Source of the DNA: Aselliscus stoliczkanus
Lineage: Eukaryota > Chordata > Mammalia > Chiroptera > Hipposideridae
Assembly: GCA_033961575.1 (NCBI GenBank)
Contig: CM066727.1
Coordinates: forward strand, 157,093,434 to 157,157,433
DNA: 64,000 nt
Reading direction: 5' to 3'
Within the stretch, counting starts at the first letter, position 1. Every line of letters starts with the position of its first letter. Position numbers and translations under genes: made by a program. This document shows, one piece after another, positions 24,091 to 36,229 of this stretch. Below the pieces are notes generated by a model. That model ran no database searches. It saw only the letters and a list, made by a program, of their open reading frames with translations, and was not told the DNA's origin.

Positions 24091-24464
24091 CTTTGCCCTC
24101 CATACAAGTTCATGACCTTTCTTCTGTCTGGATACTTCCTGTCGTTCACAATAAAGCGCAACTCACCCATTGCCCTGCGGTAGCAGCAGCTATGGTTAAA
24201 ATGGTTTGCTTCCTATCTTCCTGGGTTCTACTGTTTAACTGTTTTGTGCTCACACATATAAAGAGTGAAATCTGGCCAAAGCTATAAACATGGATTTTGA
24301 GTCAAAGTTTGGGCTTAGTTCATTAGATGAAAATAGTAAGAGAATTCATTAAAAGAAAATAGTAAAAAACCCTCTATCATGCAATCAATTGTGCAGGGAG
24401 TGGGGGGCGGGGGTGAGGGTGGGAATGGGGATTCCTTTTTTTATAACCACACCCAGTCAGCCTT
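24091..24464. other. Unique sequence
   Basis: Contains a short G-rich run near 24395-24430. No gene seen. Confidence 0.4.
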
Positions 24465-24560
24465 CCATCAACAAATATTTATTGAGCTACCATTATGTGC
24501 AAAGGTACTGTCAAGATAGGAGAAACACAACACTGCTTATAATGAAATTGTGGTAGAGTG
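24465..24560 (-). mobile_element. L2 3' tail, antisense
   Basis: 'aacaaatatttattgagcta' and 'ccattatgtgcaaaggtact' follow the antisense L2 3' terminus. Confidence 0.65.
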
Positions 24561-26903
24561 ATTGAATCACAGGAAGGGTTGAGTTTCATTTATTTAGTAT
24601 TTGCAAATGTATGCTGCTATTTGACCAAGGTAATAAACATTGTAAGGGTAGTGCTTAACTCTCTTAACTAGATCTTAACTAAGACTAATTAGGACTTAAT
24701 CTAAGGTTGTTCCTGTATAGTGCCATGGTATCTTGCTCTTAGGCAGAGCTTATTAAATATTTATGGCCGGGTGGCTCAGTAGCTGCTCTCTCTACATGCT
24801 GCGGGAATCAGCAACCATCTGTAAATTTTGCTGAGCTAAACTGGAGTATTACTATGTAGAAAAATGCATGGTGGTATTATAATTAGGGGGGTACCAAACA
24901 ACTCTAAAATCATAAATTCAAGAGGCATCCAAGCATATGTTCTTCCCAAGGAACTAATCTACCTATTTTCCCTGCTTGGATCTCTTGTTCCTGCAAGCCT
25001 ACTGCCTACAATTTTTGAAAGGGAATCTGTATGAATCTTTCTGGAGCTGTTCACAATAAATTCTTTATTTTCTAATAAGCTCAGAGCAGTGGCTTTCTGT
25101 GAACTGCTGATCTCCTTCTCTCAACGCAAAACAAAACAAACAAAAAGAACATGTAGATCAGGATACTGAGCATCCTCAATAATCTAATTAGGCAGTGTGA
25201 ACTATGGACATTCCACAAGCACTGTCAATTTTGTTTTTTAAGCATAAAAGACAAGTGCAAGTGTAATTTTTCTAATAAAGCTCTACCTTGGAAAAATACA
25301 AACGACAGCATCAAAGATTTTCTAAGGACAATGAAATGAGAAAAAATAATTTATGAAAAAATGTCAATGAGAAAAGTTGATAGATAATTCACTTTTTTTT
25401 ACCACACACACGTTTCCTGCAAAATATATCGTAAGTCAGTCAGTATATGTGCCAACTTTAGTAAAGAATAATATTTCTTCTGCAGGAAGATCACTATGAC
25501 TCTCAGTTAAGTAATGGAGAGTCAGACAAGGTTGAGACAAATCTAGAACCTAGGATAACATTTATTTTCACTTGTCATCTGCCATGTCATATAAACATGT
25601 TCTGTGCCTTTGTCTAGGAAGTTGGGCAGAACCTGTTTAAATTAGCAAAAATGTTATTAATTAAAAAAATGAAATGACAAAATGACGGACTAACTTTTCA
25701 CCTTGAAACCCTTCATTTGATAAGTTCCCCAGCAAGAAAACAACTGAAAATAGCTTGTCTAAAATGGCATCAAAATGCCAGTACACAAGGGGAGAAAATA
25801 CCTCATCAAGAAAAGGTCAAGTTAAACTAGGACAATAAGACATGGCATACAATTAACATCTACTGACTGGGCATTTAGTTGTTGGTAAGTACCATCGGAC
25901 AAGATAATGAATGGAAAAGAACATCTGAAAGGAGAAGATTCAAAAGTACCAAAATTGTTGAAGAAAGAGAATGAGTATAATACGTATGGCCTTTAGTATC
26001 CATTCCATGAATCTGGTTTTATTATAATGCTACATTAAATGAAATCCAATTATTTGTCATCATTAAATAACTTGGGATGGGAACCAAGATACACCATTTT
26101 CTCTGATTCCACTTCATTTCATTTTTCAGAAGACATATTTTTCTTTCATCATCATCAAACATTTAAGAAATAACTATGTGTTTCATAAGAGGAGGGGCCA
26201 GAATGTCTACCTGCTAGCATAGTAAAGCCCTTTCCCTGTTATTCAGTTCCTAATGTTCTTTCTTTCCTCAGAGAAAAGACCTCTTCTGTTCCCTTTGGCA
26301 ATCCATCTACACTGTTTTAGGTGTGGAACGCTCCTTCGAGGATCAAGTGAAACTTCAAGCCTAAAGTGATTTGGATTCTGGGTTTTACATTCTCGGCCTA
26401 CTTTTCTTAATGTTTCCAGGACAGCTCTGAGCATGTCCTATGACAGAAGTGAAACCAAACACTCAGGTTCTTCTCTCATTAGGGACATTTTCCTTCTTGA
26501 ATCCACACTCTCCTTTTTCTGTCTCAAGCCATAGTAATTCCATCATTCCCATCAAGAATCCATACAACGAACTGTACAGATTTTTTTCAGACAAGCCATC
26601 CTGAGTTTTCCTCTGAAGTCCCTTTGTTTTCGTAGAATTCTTTTGTTTTATGTTAATTCCCTTCCATAGCCTTAAATAACCTAGCAGTGTGTGCATGCCT
26701 GTTTATTGTGCTGTCTCTCTGGCGCCCCCCTCTCTTTTCCTTGGCGGTTCTTTTGAGCTTAACAGAGCGTCTCCATATAAAAAGAATCATTATGTACATA
26801 CAGATCGATACACTGACTGGCATGATGAAAAGCTCTATGAAAAGACAGCGTTTATTTTTATTCAATAGATTAATGTGATTAATTATAATACTATAATTTA
26901 AAA
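24561..26903. other. Low-repeat intergenic sequence
   Basis: Mostly unrecognised. About 24760-25125 could be an old LTR or SINE remnant: it opens 'ggccgggtggctcagtagct' and ends near 'cacaataaattctttatttt'. I cannot assign it. ORFs at 26243-26878 are short and unsupported. Confidence 0.4.
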
Positions 26904-26916
26904 AAATGTGACCATG

Positions 26917-27356
26917 TGGACGGCTGAGTGGCGCATTGGTTAAGTGCTGGCTTGGGACGCACGTTCTGAGCAGCAAGGCCCCAGTTGGGATCCCATATAT
27001 GAGGGCCAGTGACACTGCCCTCTACAGCTAAGGTGGTGAACAACAGCTCCACTTGGAGCTGGGCTGTGTGAGCCCTGGCGCAGTCCCTGCTGCAGTGGGC
27101 TGCCATAGGCTACAGTGAGTGGCCGGCAGCCAGCGTGAGCTGCCAATAGCCGAGGTGAGCAACCATCCAGAGGCCGGCAATTGATCTGCCTCACCCGGGA
27201 AGAGCACAATGATGATACCAACATGGGCCAGTGAAGCAATGTCCTCCACAATTAAACTGAAGAACAAAAGGACAGCAACTTGTCTGTTCCCCTTCCCCGG
27301 TTCTCCAACGCTGTTCCCCTCCTCAAATTCCCCAATAAAATCTTTAAAAAAAAAAG
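26917..27356 (+). mobile_element. Long tRNA-derived SINE, full length
   Basis: The head is eroded (GGACGGCTGAGTGGCGCATT). It carries the long-form body and the AATAAAATCTTTAAAA tail. Target duplication AAATGTGACCATG at 26904-26916 and AAATGTGATCATG at 27357-27369. Four minus-strand ORFs (71-120 aa) read through it and are not genes. Confidence 0.92.
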
Positions 27357-27531
27357 AAATGTGATCATGCAAAAACTTCACTTCTTTAAAACGACTTTTT
27401 GTCTCCTCTTTCTCCTTGATTCAAACAGGGCTTGTCTAGTCTAATACCACCATGACCCACTTGATTCCTTTCTTTCCTTATCCTTCCACCTTTGCACACA
27501 CTGCACAACGGCTCCCTTGATCATTAAGCCC

Positions 27532-28026
27532 TGAGGACATCGAGATTCTGGTCAGCGTCAAGCAATCTTAGGAACAAAGCCTCAGGCCTGTTGACCACAG
27601 AATCAGAGTTTCAGTCAAACTAAAGATAACATCTTGATTTCAGTTGTGTTTTAGTTCCAGACCCATGAAGTCTGAAGACCCTACTGGCCACATCTCCTTG
27701 AAACCAGACAGAATGATGCCATGACTGACATCAGGACCTGATGATGCAATGATCAACTGCCTCCTACCCTAGCCCCAACCAAACCGTACAGCCCACGATC
27801 CCAACTCCCTTAGCTACCATGACTAATGAGTTTTCCCCTATATAACCTATTCCCTATAAAGGCCATTGGAGACCAGGTCTTTGAGCTCTAGTTCACCTAT
27901 GTCTCCAGTTTCGGTGCCATTTCCTTAAATAATAAACCTTTACTTTCTTTGTTGCAAATGCCTGTTTCTGTCTCATTTGGCTTTGATGCACCAAAGCAAA
28001 TGAAACTCCTTTCATTCTGTACCACA
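27532..28026 (+). mobile_element. Solo LTR, unassigned family
   Basis: TGAGGACATCGAGATTCTGG start, TATA-like 'ccctatataacctattccc' near 27836, tandem 'aataataaacctttac' poly(A) signals near 27930, and a CA end near 28024-28026. This is the LTR plan over about 490 bp on plus. The family is not recognised. Confidence 0.6.
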
Positions 28027-28571
28027 AGAAGATAGCAGAATGAGTAAGTAAACACTTTATAGGGTTTTAGAGTTGCAAAGTGTATTCACAATACTAATTA
28101 TTATCACTTGGAAACTAAAGTTCAGAAAGTTGTCCTTTGCCTCTAAATCGCTAGATTTCCCTTACGCCAGACCATACAGAACATGCCCTTTCCTCCTTAG
28201 AATGTTCTCAGTCTGTTCATTTCTCTCTGCCTAGGTATGGTTATTAATTAACTAATTAGTTCAATGATTTGTTAATTTATTCATTCAATACCTGCTCCCA
28301 AACCCCACTGCTCATTCCAAAAAGAATTTCATATAGCTTGGCATCATTCATGTGAAAAAGGGACAGTCTTGTTTCTCAACATTTCTTACGAAGCTTTGTC
28401 TCCAAGCTGGGTTTCTGCTCCTTATCTCAGCCAGAGAAGCAAGGTCTGTTTCTTTGGAAATGGTCCCACTTTTTTCTTCTAGGGAAGCTTTGAAGTATTT
28501 GGTTCAAAGGAGGAACACACACCCTCCTTCGCCTCTAGTGCTTCGCTCTGAAAATAAATGGTTTATAAGGA
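28027..28571. other. Unique intergenic sequence
   Basis: No feature recognised. The 91-aa ORF at 28352 runs into the Tigger element and has no gene-like support. Confidence 0.45.
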
Positions 28572-28789
28572 CAGTCATGAGCCACTTAATGATGGAGATA
28601 CATTCTGAGAAATGCATTATTGAGTGATTTGTGGTTGTGTGAACACCATAGAGTGCATGTACACAAACCCAGGTGGTCCAGCCTACCACACACCTAGGTT
28701 CTATGGGACAGCCTATTGCTCCCAGGCTGCAAGCCTATACAGCATGGTACTGTACAACACAACTTAGATTAAATCAAGCACAAGAGAAA

Positions 28790-29045
28790 ATGATGCAATC
28801 AAGAGACTTGGTGAAAAAGATGAAGGGATTAAGAAATACAAATTGGCAGCTACAAAATAGTCTCGGGGATGTAAAGTACAGCAGAGAAAATAAAGTCAAT
28901 AATATTGTAATAACTATGTGTAGTGCCAGGTGGGTACTGGACTAATCAAAGGGATTAAATTCATAAATTATATAAATGTCTAACCACTGTGTCGTACACC
29001 TAAAGCTAATCTAATATTGAATGTCAACTGTAATTTAAAATTTTT
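28790..29045 (+). mobile_element. L1 3' end inside the Tigger element
   Basis: 'gtcaataatattgtaataac', 'gtgccaggtgggtactggac', 'ccactgtgtcgtacacctaa' and 'atattgaatgtcaactgtaa' match the L1 3' UTR end typical of laurasiatherian genomes. The 90-aa ORF is a readthrough. Confidence 0.7.
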
Positions 29046-29130
29046 TTCTGGTCCCCTTTCCCAATTCCCCAACACTGTTCCCCTCCCTCAATTCCCCAAT
29101 AAAATCTTAAAAAAGAAAAAAAAAATTTTA
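29046..29130 (+). mobile_element. SINE 3' tail fragment
   Basis: Only the last part of the long SINE remains: 'ttccccaacactgttcccct', then AATAAAATCTTAAAAAAG. It lies directly after the L1 3' end, as in a 5'-truncated insertion or an L1-SINE junction. Confidence 0.8.
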
Positions 29131-29525
29131 CAATAAAAAAAAACAAAAAAACCCTCGGTGAACATGAGATGTATGAGGCCGCTGCTGGTATAACACGGCG
29201 TAGTTTTACAGCTAACATTTTTTTTTTTTAAGTAGAAAGAGTACACTCTAAAATAACAATACAAATATGGTATAGTAAATACATAAACCAGTAATAGTCT
29301 TTTATTTTCAAGTATTATGTACTATATGTAATTGTATGAACTATACTTTTATACAACTGGCAGTGTAGTGGGTTTGTTTATAGCAGCATCACCACAAACA
29401 CGTGAGCAACTCTGTACAAAGTCACTGGGCAATAGGAATTTTCCAGCTTCGTTATAATCTTATGAGGTCAAGGTCGTATACGTGGTCCATTATCAACTGA
29501 AACATCACTATTCAGTGCATGACTG

Positions 29526-30757
29526 TATCACTTTTGGGCTTAAAAGCCACGTATACAAAACATTTGATAAAGAAAAAGAAATTTAAAGCAGCCTCCTAGT
29601 GGTCTTCTCTGAAAACAAATGAAGTATCCATGCATTTAAAATGAATCCAAATCATTACAAAGTTATGGGCTGGGCCCATGAGAGTTTGTTCACAGAAATT
29701 GAAACTGACAAATGAAAATATATCCATATGTTTTCCACATATGCTTGTTCATTTCATGTATGATAATTCTAGGATGACAGCTTTTAAAGAGATATGTAGC
29801 TCTTGTTTGTTTTTTTGTTTTTTTACTTCATCTCTTTTCATCGTCATAGTGAGTTTTAAACTCCTGCCTAAGATCAAACTGGACTATACAACTTTCTCTC
29901 ATGTCCCACTGTCAGTTTTAGGAAAACGTTTCTGGTTTTCCTAGGGATGTTTCTTCCTACAGGAAGAATTTAAAGGAAGAAAATCACTCAGTTGGTCAAC
30001 GCAATCATCTTCCACTTCAACATGGACACACTCTTTGCCATATGTGGGGAATTATGGAGAGATTCTTTATCATCCTATTGCACTCAGCTGTTGTTTACTT
30101 TTTGTGACTTGAATGTTGACAATTATAGTTTGAGGGTTTTTAAAAAAAAAAAACCGGCATATGCTAAACAAGATAAAATATTTAGAAAAACTTACTTTGG
30201 ACTTGGTAATTATGCTACATGCTTTCATCCCATTTATGACTAAATTAGAACATTTAACAATGTTTGGTGACAACTCCCACACTTCGTGAGCAGCAAGGGG
30301 GAAAAAATATAATTTATTTAATTGGTTTTCATTTGGAAGGGAAATAACCCCATTTCAGGCGTGTTAGCAAAGGCACTGTATATTCCCCACGAAAATACAC
30401 AGATGCTCATACATTTGGGAAATTAACATATATCTTCCACAAGGAAACTTACGAGGCCCATTTCATTACATTACAAGCATTCCTTTCACTCACATATTTT
30501 TTTTTCAGGATCAGTTTGGGAAGAAGGATGGGAGCTGGACAGAGGGCAGTCTGAACCTGAACCAGGGCTGTGGCCAAGAGGTGCAGAGGAGAGGACTTGA
30601 GTGAGCTTTCAGAGTGGATCAAATATGTTGGATTTTTTGTTTGTTTTTAAAGCCAGCTATCTTCCTGACATAACTGTGGCACATGTTGCTGCCCAGTTAC
30701 ATCAGCATTGTAATTTGCTCCCAATTTCTTTAACCATGCATTAATTTTATTTATTTA
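29526..30757. other. Low-repeat intergenic sequence
   Basis: No repeat or gene recognised. The ORFs at 29678, 29992 and 30070 overlap on opposite strands and look random. Confidence 0.4.
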
Positions 30758-30937
30758 TTTTTTTAAAGAAATTTTATTGGGGAACAGTGTGTTTCTCCAG
30801 GATCCATCAGCTCTAAGTCGAGTAGTTGTCTTCAATCCAGTTGTGGAGGGCACAGCTCTGCGGCCCATGTGGGAATCGAACCAGCAACCTTGGTGTTAGG
30901 AGCTGCGCTCTTACCACCTGAGCTAACTGGCTGCCCC
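30758..30937 (-). mobile_element. VES/Rhin-1-like bat SINE, antisense
   Basis: Reverse complement reads GGGGCAGCCAGTTAGCTCAG, 'taacaccaaggttgctggtt' (B box), 'gtgccctccacaactggatt', then a CCAATAAAATTTC tail. It is shorter than the other SINEs and matches the classic bat VES plan. ORFs on both strands over it are artefacts. Confidence 0.85.
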
Positions 30938-31079
30938 CCAAATATGTTTGAAGTGTGGCAAATCTTGTTTGTTGAAAGCCTAGTGAGAAATACTACAGGA
31001 AAGATAAAAATGCTTTGTCCGTTTTCCATATTGCTATGGCTGGGTTTCTGTCCTACAATGGAGGGACATATTTTACTCA

Positions 31080-31860
31080 AATAATAGATGGTTATGCAGC
31101 ATTTATTGTAATCAGACCTGGTGCTAAGCACTTTATGTCGAAGGGGATCAGTATATGCCACCCCAAAATATGTTATTTGAGTATAAGGATTAATTTGAAC
31201 TGAAGGCAACTGAGAATCAACAGAAACAGGAAGAGTTCTCCACTCTCTGTCTGTCTGAAAGCAAGGCATAAATTTTCCTTTGTGAAGGGCCCCCCTCTCC
31301 GAGAAGGGAAGAGCTACTCTAATCTATGGAGATGGAGAGTCAACATGAAGATGAGTCTGCATAAACAAACTTTACTAAAATAAATCTTATCTTCCATTGG
31401 TTTCCTGGTATATTTCCTAGTCACTTCCCCCAAATTTATCATCCCTTAAGCCCAAATCTTCTTTACTTTGTAAAAATGGTATATAAGTCCTTGAATCTAA
31501 CCATTTCTTTGAGTTTCCTTCTTTTTCTGTGAACTCCTGTGCATATAAATATTAATAAAAATTGTGCGCTTTTCTCCTTTTAATCTGCCTTTTCTTAGTT
31601 TAATTTGTAGGTCCTCAAACACTGAACCTAAGAGGGAGAGGAAAGTTTTTCTCCCTGACAAAATCGTCATCTCATTGAATCCTCATCACTCTTAATGAGA
31701 AAGATAGTACTATCTATCCCATTATATAGATGCAGAAACAACACTAACAGATGTTAAGGAGCTGGTACAAGGTGAAGTAGCTAACACATAACAGATCTGG
31801 GATTTGGACCCATGCCTCCCTGACTACATAGCCTGATTGTCTAACATCTATGCTGTAATC
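31080..31860 (-). mobile_element. MIR, split by a solo LTR
   Basis: Left piece 'cagacctggtgctaagcact' and right piece 'catctcattgaatcctcatc' then 'tatagatgcagaaacaac' join into the antisense MIR order. The LTR at 31139-31660 sits between them. Confidence 0.75.
31139..31660 (+). mobile_element. Solo LTR, family X copy C
   Basis: CGAAGGGGATCAGTATATGC start (ancestral TG mutated to CG), 'ccccaaaatatg', 'atggtatataagtccttga' as TATA region, 'tattaataaaaattgtgcgc' as poly(A) signal and a 'ctccctgaca' end. It is the best-preserved promoter region of the five copies. Confidence 0.8.
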
Positions 31861-31897
31861 CCAACATGATGAAAAGACAATCTAACAGAGCCAGTGG

Positions 31898-32035
31898 ACA
31901 TGGATTAGGGTACCAGGAAATCCATATTCTAAATCCTGGTCCTGCCACTATCAGCAATAAAGTTAGCCATGTAAATATTTGTGTTGTTCTCTGTAGTTCA
32001 GATAAGGTCACTGCATGAGATAAAGTATGAGTTTG
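31898..32035 (+). mobile_element. MIR fragment
   Basis: 'attctaaatcctggtcctgc' and 'cactatcagcaataaagtta' resemble the MIR 5' and core order on plus. Diverged. Confidence 0.5.
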
Positions 32036-32037
32036 GA

Positions 32038-32402
32038 TTATGGACTGAATTGTGTTTCCCCCTCAAATTCATATGTTGACCCCTAGTACCTTAGAATGTG
32101 GCCTTATTTGGAGAATCTTTAAAGAGGTAATTAAGTTAAAAAGAAATAATTAGTGTGGGTCCTAATCCAATTTGACTAGTGTCCCGGTAAAAAGAGGAAA
32201 TTAGGACACAGATTTACATAGAGGGAAGAACAAGTGAAGGCACAGATAGAGGAAAACCAAGGGGAGAGGCTGCAGAAGAAAGTAACCCTGTAGCACCCTG
32301 ACCTCAGGCTTCTGGCCTCCAGAATTGTGGGAAAATCCATTTCTGTTGTTTAAGCCACCCAGTCTGTGGTACTTTGTTATGGCAGCCCTAGGTAACTAAT
32401 AC
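32038..32402 (+). mobile_element. MLT1A-type LTR
   Basis: TATGGACTGAATTGTGTTTC start, 'caaattcatatgttgacccc', 'agtgtcccggtaaaaagagg', 'ctggcctccagaattgtggg' and 'tatggcagccctaggtaact' give the complete MLT1A order on plus. Confidence 0.88.
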
Positions 32403-33119
32403 AATCATATCTGTGTTTTATCAACACCAAGTTTTTAAGTTTCTATTATGTCTTAGGCACTATTCTAATTTTTTTCATCTATGTTGAAATAGCAATGCTT
32501 ACTTACCACACTTCAATAATGAGCCCACAAGCTAAACCACAGATATTTAAATTCTGTGGTTCTAAGAAAATGAAACACATCCTTTCAGTTCTGTTATATA
32601 AATTCAAAACAAAGGCCTATGCAGGCCAGGTGGAGGCTGCATTTTTGACTTAAGCATTAACCAAGGTCAATTGCTTTCATTTGAAACAGGCAAGGTTAGC
32701 AAGCAGCAGAGCTCCTGCTTGACAAAACTATGATGACCAGGTTGGTCACATTAATACCATTTACCCAACTGCAAAGACTGAGGGGGGCCCAAGGAGAGCC
32801 ATCTTTGATAAAGAAGGTGGGAAGGAGGTAAAATGACCTCCCCAGCTATGGACAAAGCTTTTGTGGAGGGGATTCTGATAGAGGTATGGGGTAACAGAGA
32901 ACAGCCAGTCAGGCAGAGATAGAGCTGAGGTGGGGAGAAACGATGGAGAGAGATGTGGCAGCTGCCGCAGAAAAGAAATTTGAAGACATGGTGAAGAAAT
33001 GTTGCACGATTTGTGATATGAATTCCTCTTTAATTTATCTACAATAATGTTGATAAATCTCCTTATTAAAGGTTGCGCTGGCAATCTGCCTGTTTACTCT
33101 CAGGTCCATTTACTGCCTG
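32403..33119. other. Unique intergenic sequence
   Basis: No repeat family recognised. The 107-aa minus ORF at 32761-33084 has no motif, no splice context and a proline/serine-rich random look. Confidence 0.4.
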
Positions 33120-33575
33120 TGCTCTGCCTGTCTGACTGTCGTGAACTATGATTCCCTGGCTATCTAGACCACAGCTCTAGTGGGGAGCACTGGTGGAGAT
33201 TGGAGGTTGGGAGGAAAGGAGAAGCCAACATATTTCCGCCCTTTCCCTCTGCTTTGGGAGGCATATGTCGTAGCAGAAGCAACTCCTGTGTGGCTCTAGC
33301 TCTTGCCCAAAAAGCCCCCTTATAATGCCAGTGCCAACCAAGTGTCCGTGGCTCCTGGGCTCAGGTAATACCATCTTCTTCATTTGTCCCTCCAGCCCTA
33401 AAGATGGGTAGTGGCCTCCCAGTTGCTAATCTTTGGAATGCCTCATCTACCCAGGTAACTCTTACAGCTCCTTCAACACCTTTGTAACTAATTCCCTGTG
33501 TTTAATATCCTTTACTCAATAACCCTGGTGCGGATTTCGTTTTCCTGGCAGAACTCTGATTGGTAGAGAGGACTT
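33120..33575 (+). mobile_element. Old L1M 3' end
   Basis: 'cccagttgctaatctttgga', 'cacctttgtaactaattccc', 'actcaataaccctggtgcgg' and 'gcagaactctgattgg' resemble ancient L1M 3' ends. The left limit is uncertain. Confidence 0.45.
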
Positions 33576-34523
33576 CTGTAATGAGGATTTCCCTAAATGC
33601 AGGCTTTGTTTCTTTTTGCTCCTGGACTCTTTCCACCCCTGGGGCCCTGGAGTGAGTAATCTGGTCATAATTTTGGGAGGATCGTTGGGCTTGTTGGATC
33701 AGCTCTGCTTCTTCCGTTTTGGAGCCTTCCAGGAGAGCACAATGTCTCTGTGTAAGCCTTGCCTGACCATGCCTGCCCTAGCCTAGCAGGTTTCTGCCTA
33801 CAGGCAAGTCTGTCTAATTTTAGCCCACTTGACCACCTGACCTAAAGCTTAGTCTTCCAACCTCTAGTAGTAACAAAGGTGATTTCCATTTGCTCTACCT
33901 TTGTTTTATTTCCTCCAGTTCAGAACTAAGGTGGGAAGGAGGAGAGCTATCGTTGTGACTTCTTTAGAGACTTTAACATTATTTATCAATCTTTTAAATT
34001 TATTCATCGAGTTTTTTAGATGTTATAATAGCAGAAAAAGGCGGGGGCATCTGGGTAGCTGATTAAACAATGTTCCCCTCCTCAGCAATTTCTGGAACTC
34101 TCTAGATGGGCTCATGTGTCCATGAGTCAGCACTGCTTATTACTTACTTCCCAATTTCTCTCACTTGACAGGTCTACAGTGGTGCCACTGAGCTAGAATA
34201 CTGATGTGGCCAGATTGACGTGTCTGTCCATGGGGTTGGAATCCCACCATCTGTTGCTGTGAGGAGTAGAGTCCTGCTGTACTTGGGTGTCAGTAAAGCG
34301 GACATCGAGTATAAGGCTTCTCATTTCTAGAAGCACCAGCACCCTGAACTCCCAGGGCCAGAGCCTTCCTTCCTCTTGGTGCATTCTTCTGTAGTCATAG
34401 GAGGCTCCTCAGTTCCCAGGTAAACCAAGGATTCAAATATATGTACCAGGGGAGGGTTACTCCCAAGTTCACCTTCCAGAAGCATCTGAGCCTCAGCCAT
34501 GGCCTTGTATCGATGTATATTTT
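33576..34523. other. Unique intergenic sequence
   Basis: Nothing recognised. The 63-aa minus ORF at 34193 is unsupported. Confidence 0.4.
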
Positions 34524-34536
34524 AAAAGTTGAGCCA

Positions 34537-35048
34537 GGGGCCAGCCGAGTGGCTCAGTTGGTTAAGAGTTGGTTCAGAGTGCGAGCTCTGAGCGACAGGG
34601 CCGCCAGTTGGATTCCCACATGGGCCAGTGAACACTGCGCCTGAGCTGAGCTATCGCTGAGCTGCTAACAGGTGGCAGGATGGCTCAGCTGGTGTAATAA
34701 GATTGCCTGTTCGATGGTGGGCTACGCCCACCCGCAACTAAGACTGGACTCGGCACCTTGGGCTGAGCTGCCGCCCGGATGGCTCAGTGGATAGGGCGTG
34801 CGCTCTTAACAACAAGGCTGCTGGGTTCGACTTCTGCATGGGATGGTGGCTACGCCCACCCGCAACTAAGACTGAACACAGCACCTTCCTTGAGCTTAGA
34901 GGCCACGAGCTGCCGAGGGGAAACCAAACAGTGACTGGTGCCCTCCACAATGAAGATTGAAGAACAACAACTTGGCTGGTCCCCTTCTCCAATTCCCCAA
35001 CACTGTTCCCTTCCCTGAATTCCCCAATAAAATCTTTAAAAAAAAAAA
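34537..35048 (+). mobile_element. Trimeric tRNA-derived SINE
   Basis: About 512 bp with three tRNA-like modules whose A boxes read 'gtggctcagttggttaagag', 'atggctcagctggtgtaa' and 'atggctcagtggataggg'. The segment 'gctacgcccacccgcaacta' occurs twice, so the second and third modules are a tandem duplication. The tail is AATAAAATCTTTAAAA. Target duplication AAAAGTTGAGCCA at 34524-34536 and 35049-35061. Confidence 0.92.
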
Positions 35049-35061
35049 AAAAGTTGAGCCA

Positions 35062-36229
35062 AAGGTGAAGAGTCCTGATTCTAGAAGGCTCTGGGCTGTT
35101 TCCCCATTCTCCATTCTCTTTGATCAGTTCAACGGAATGTAGTAGAGAAAATGAGCTCTTGGAATGAAGTCAGTTAAGAGTATCTTACAAAAGAGCATAT
35201 TTCTTCTCAGTTTTATTTGAATCCCATGCGGGGCCAGGATTCCAGGACAAGAGGTCACTAAACTGAGAACAGGTTAGGACCCTGCTGCAGAGGATGCACT
35301 GTGGCCCTCAGACTGATGGAACCTGAGATAAAATGAGGCCGTTTGTGATAATTCTACAGAGTAGAAGTAGCATTTATAATAAAATTTCAGCGACAGAGTA
35401 CAATTTGGCATGTGGATTCTTGCTTCCTTCTTGTATCCTTTTGCCCAGCTCTAGTGTAGTGAGCACACAGTAGGTGAGCAATCAATGAAGAATGACAGAA
35501 TGAATGAATGAATGAATGAATATTTTTAAGGATCTCCAGGATAGATCACAGTGCTCTGGGGGAGAAGACAGCCAACCTTGGTAAAACAACAAGATCATTT
35601 GTCTTAAAGAAAAAAAAAAGAAAAAAAGAAAAGAAAAAAAAAGACCCCTTATGATGTGATATGACTGGAGAAGAAAGAACTCTTCTGTTTAATCGACTCC
35701 AGAACCGTGGAGGAACTTTCTGCCACTACTATCTGCCTGTCATTGGGCAAGTTCTTTAACCAAATTTCTCATCCTTAAGTGGGGTTAGTAAGAGTAGTTA
35801 TATGAATCTCCTGACAAAGCTTGAGTGGAAGATAAAAGGACAGTTGAAAATGCTTTGTTGAAAGTTAAAAACCCCCTATGTAACCAAAAAGGGCCAGGTG
35901 TGATAACAGAGTGCAGTGAGAGCTAGTTGAAGTAAGGTTTCTTTCTCTGAGGCTTCAGGAACTTCATGTATGCATTTGTCATCACAAACACATTCACGAG
36001 AGAAATAGAGATGGGAAAAGGTGTGGTTTTGATGATGGTTCAGGAAGGGAACACTTTTCCTCTGATGTGACCGGGGCTTACTGGGAGCTGGGAAGAAAAG
36101 TCCCTGTGTGGCCTCCATGATCTTCTGGGCAGGGTTGTATGGTGTGGCTGCATCCTACGGTAGAGGAGAAAGAACAACTGAGAAAGAAAAATTAAAGACA
36201 TATATGAAAGTGGGGGAAATTGATGGGGT
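35062..36229. repeat. Unique sequence with simple repeats
   Basis: A (GAAT)n run lies at about 35500-35521 and an A-rich AAAG tract at 35606-35643. A weak MIR-like 'ggcaagttctttaaccaaat' occurs near 35748. No gene seen. Confidence 0.5.

Larger units (their letters stand above)
28572..29525. mobile_element. Tigger-family DNA transposon with two nested insertions
   Basis: 'CAGTCATGAGCCACTTAATG' at the left and 'TTCAGTGCATGACTG' followed by TA at the right are the inverted ends. 'gtagtttta', 'gtacactctaaaataacaat', 'catcaccacaaacacgtgag' and 'ggaattttccagcttcgtta' fit a Tigger-type element. The middle is replaced by an L1 3' end and a SINE tail. No transposase frame survives. Confidence 0.75.

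Noticed and set aside
23554..24115. Overlapping ORFs of 81-130 aa
   Set aside because: They read through an antisense SINE bounded by a target duplication. Similar peptides recur at every long SINE copy.
26891..27381. Minus-strand ORFs of 71-117 aa
   Set aside because: Artefacts of the SINE at 26917-27356.
30832..31269. 145-aa minus ORF
   Set aside because: It runs through an LTR start, a MIR piece and a VES SINE, so it is a chance frame assembled from three repeats.
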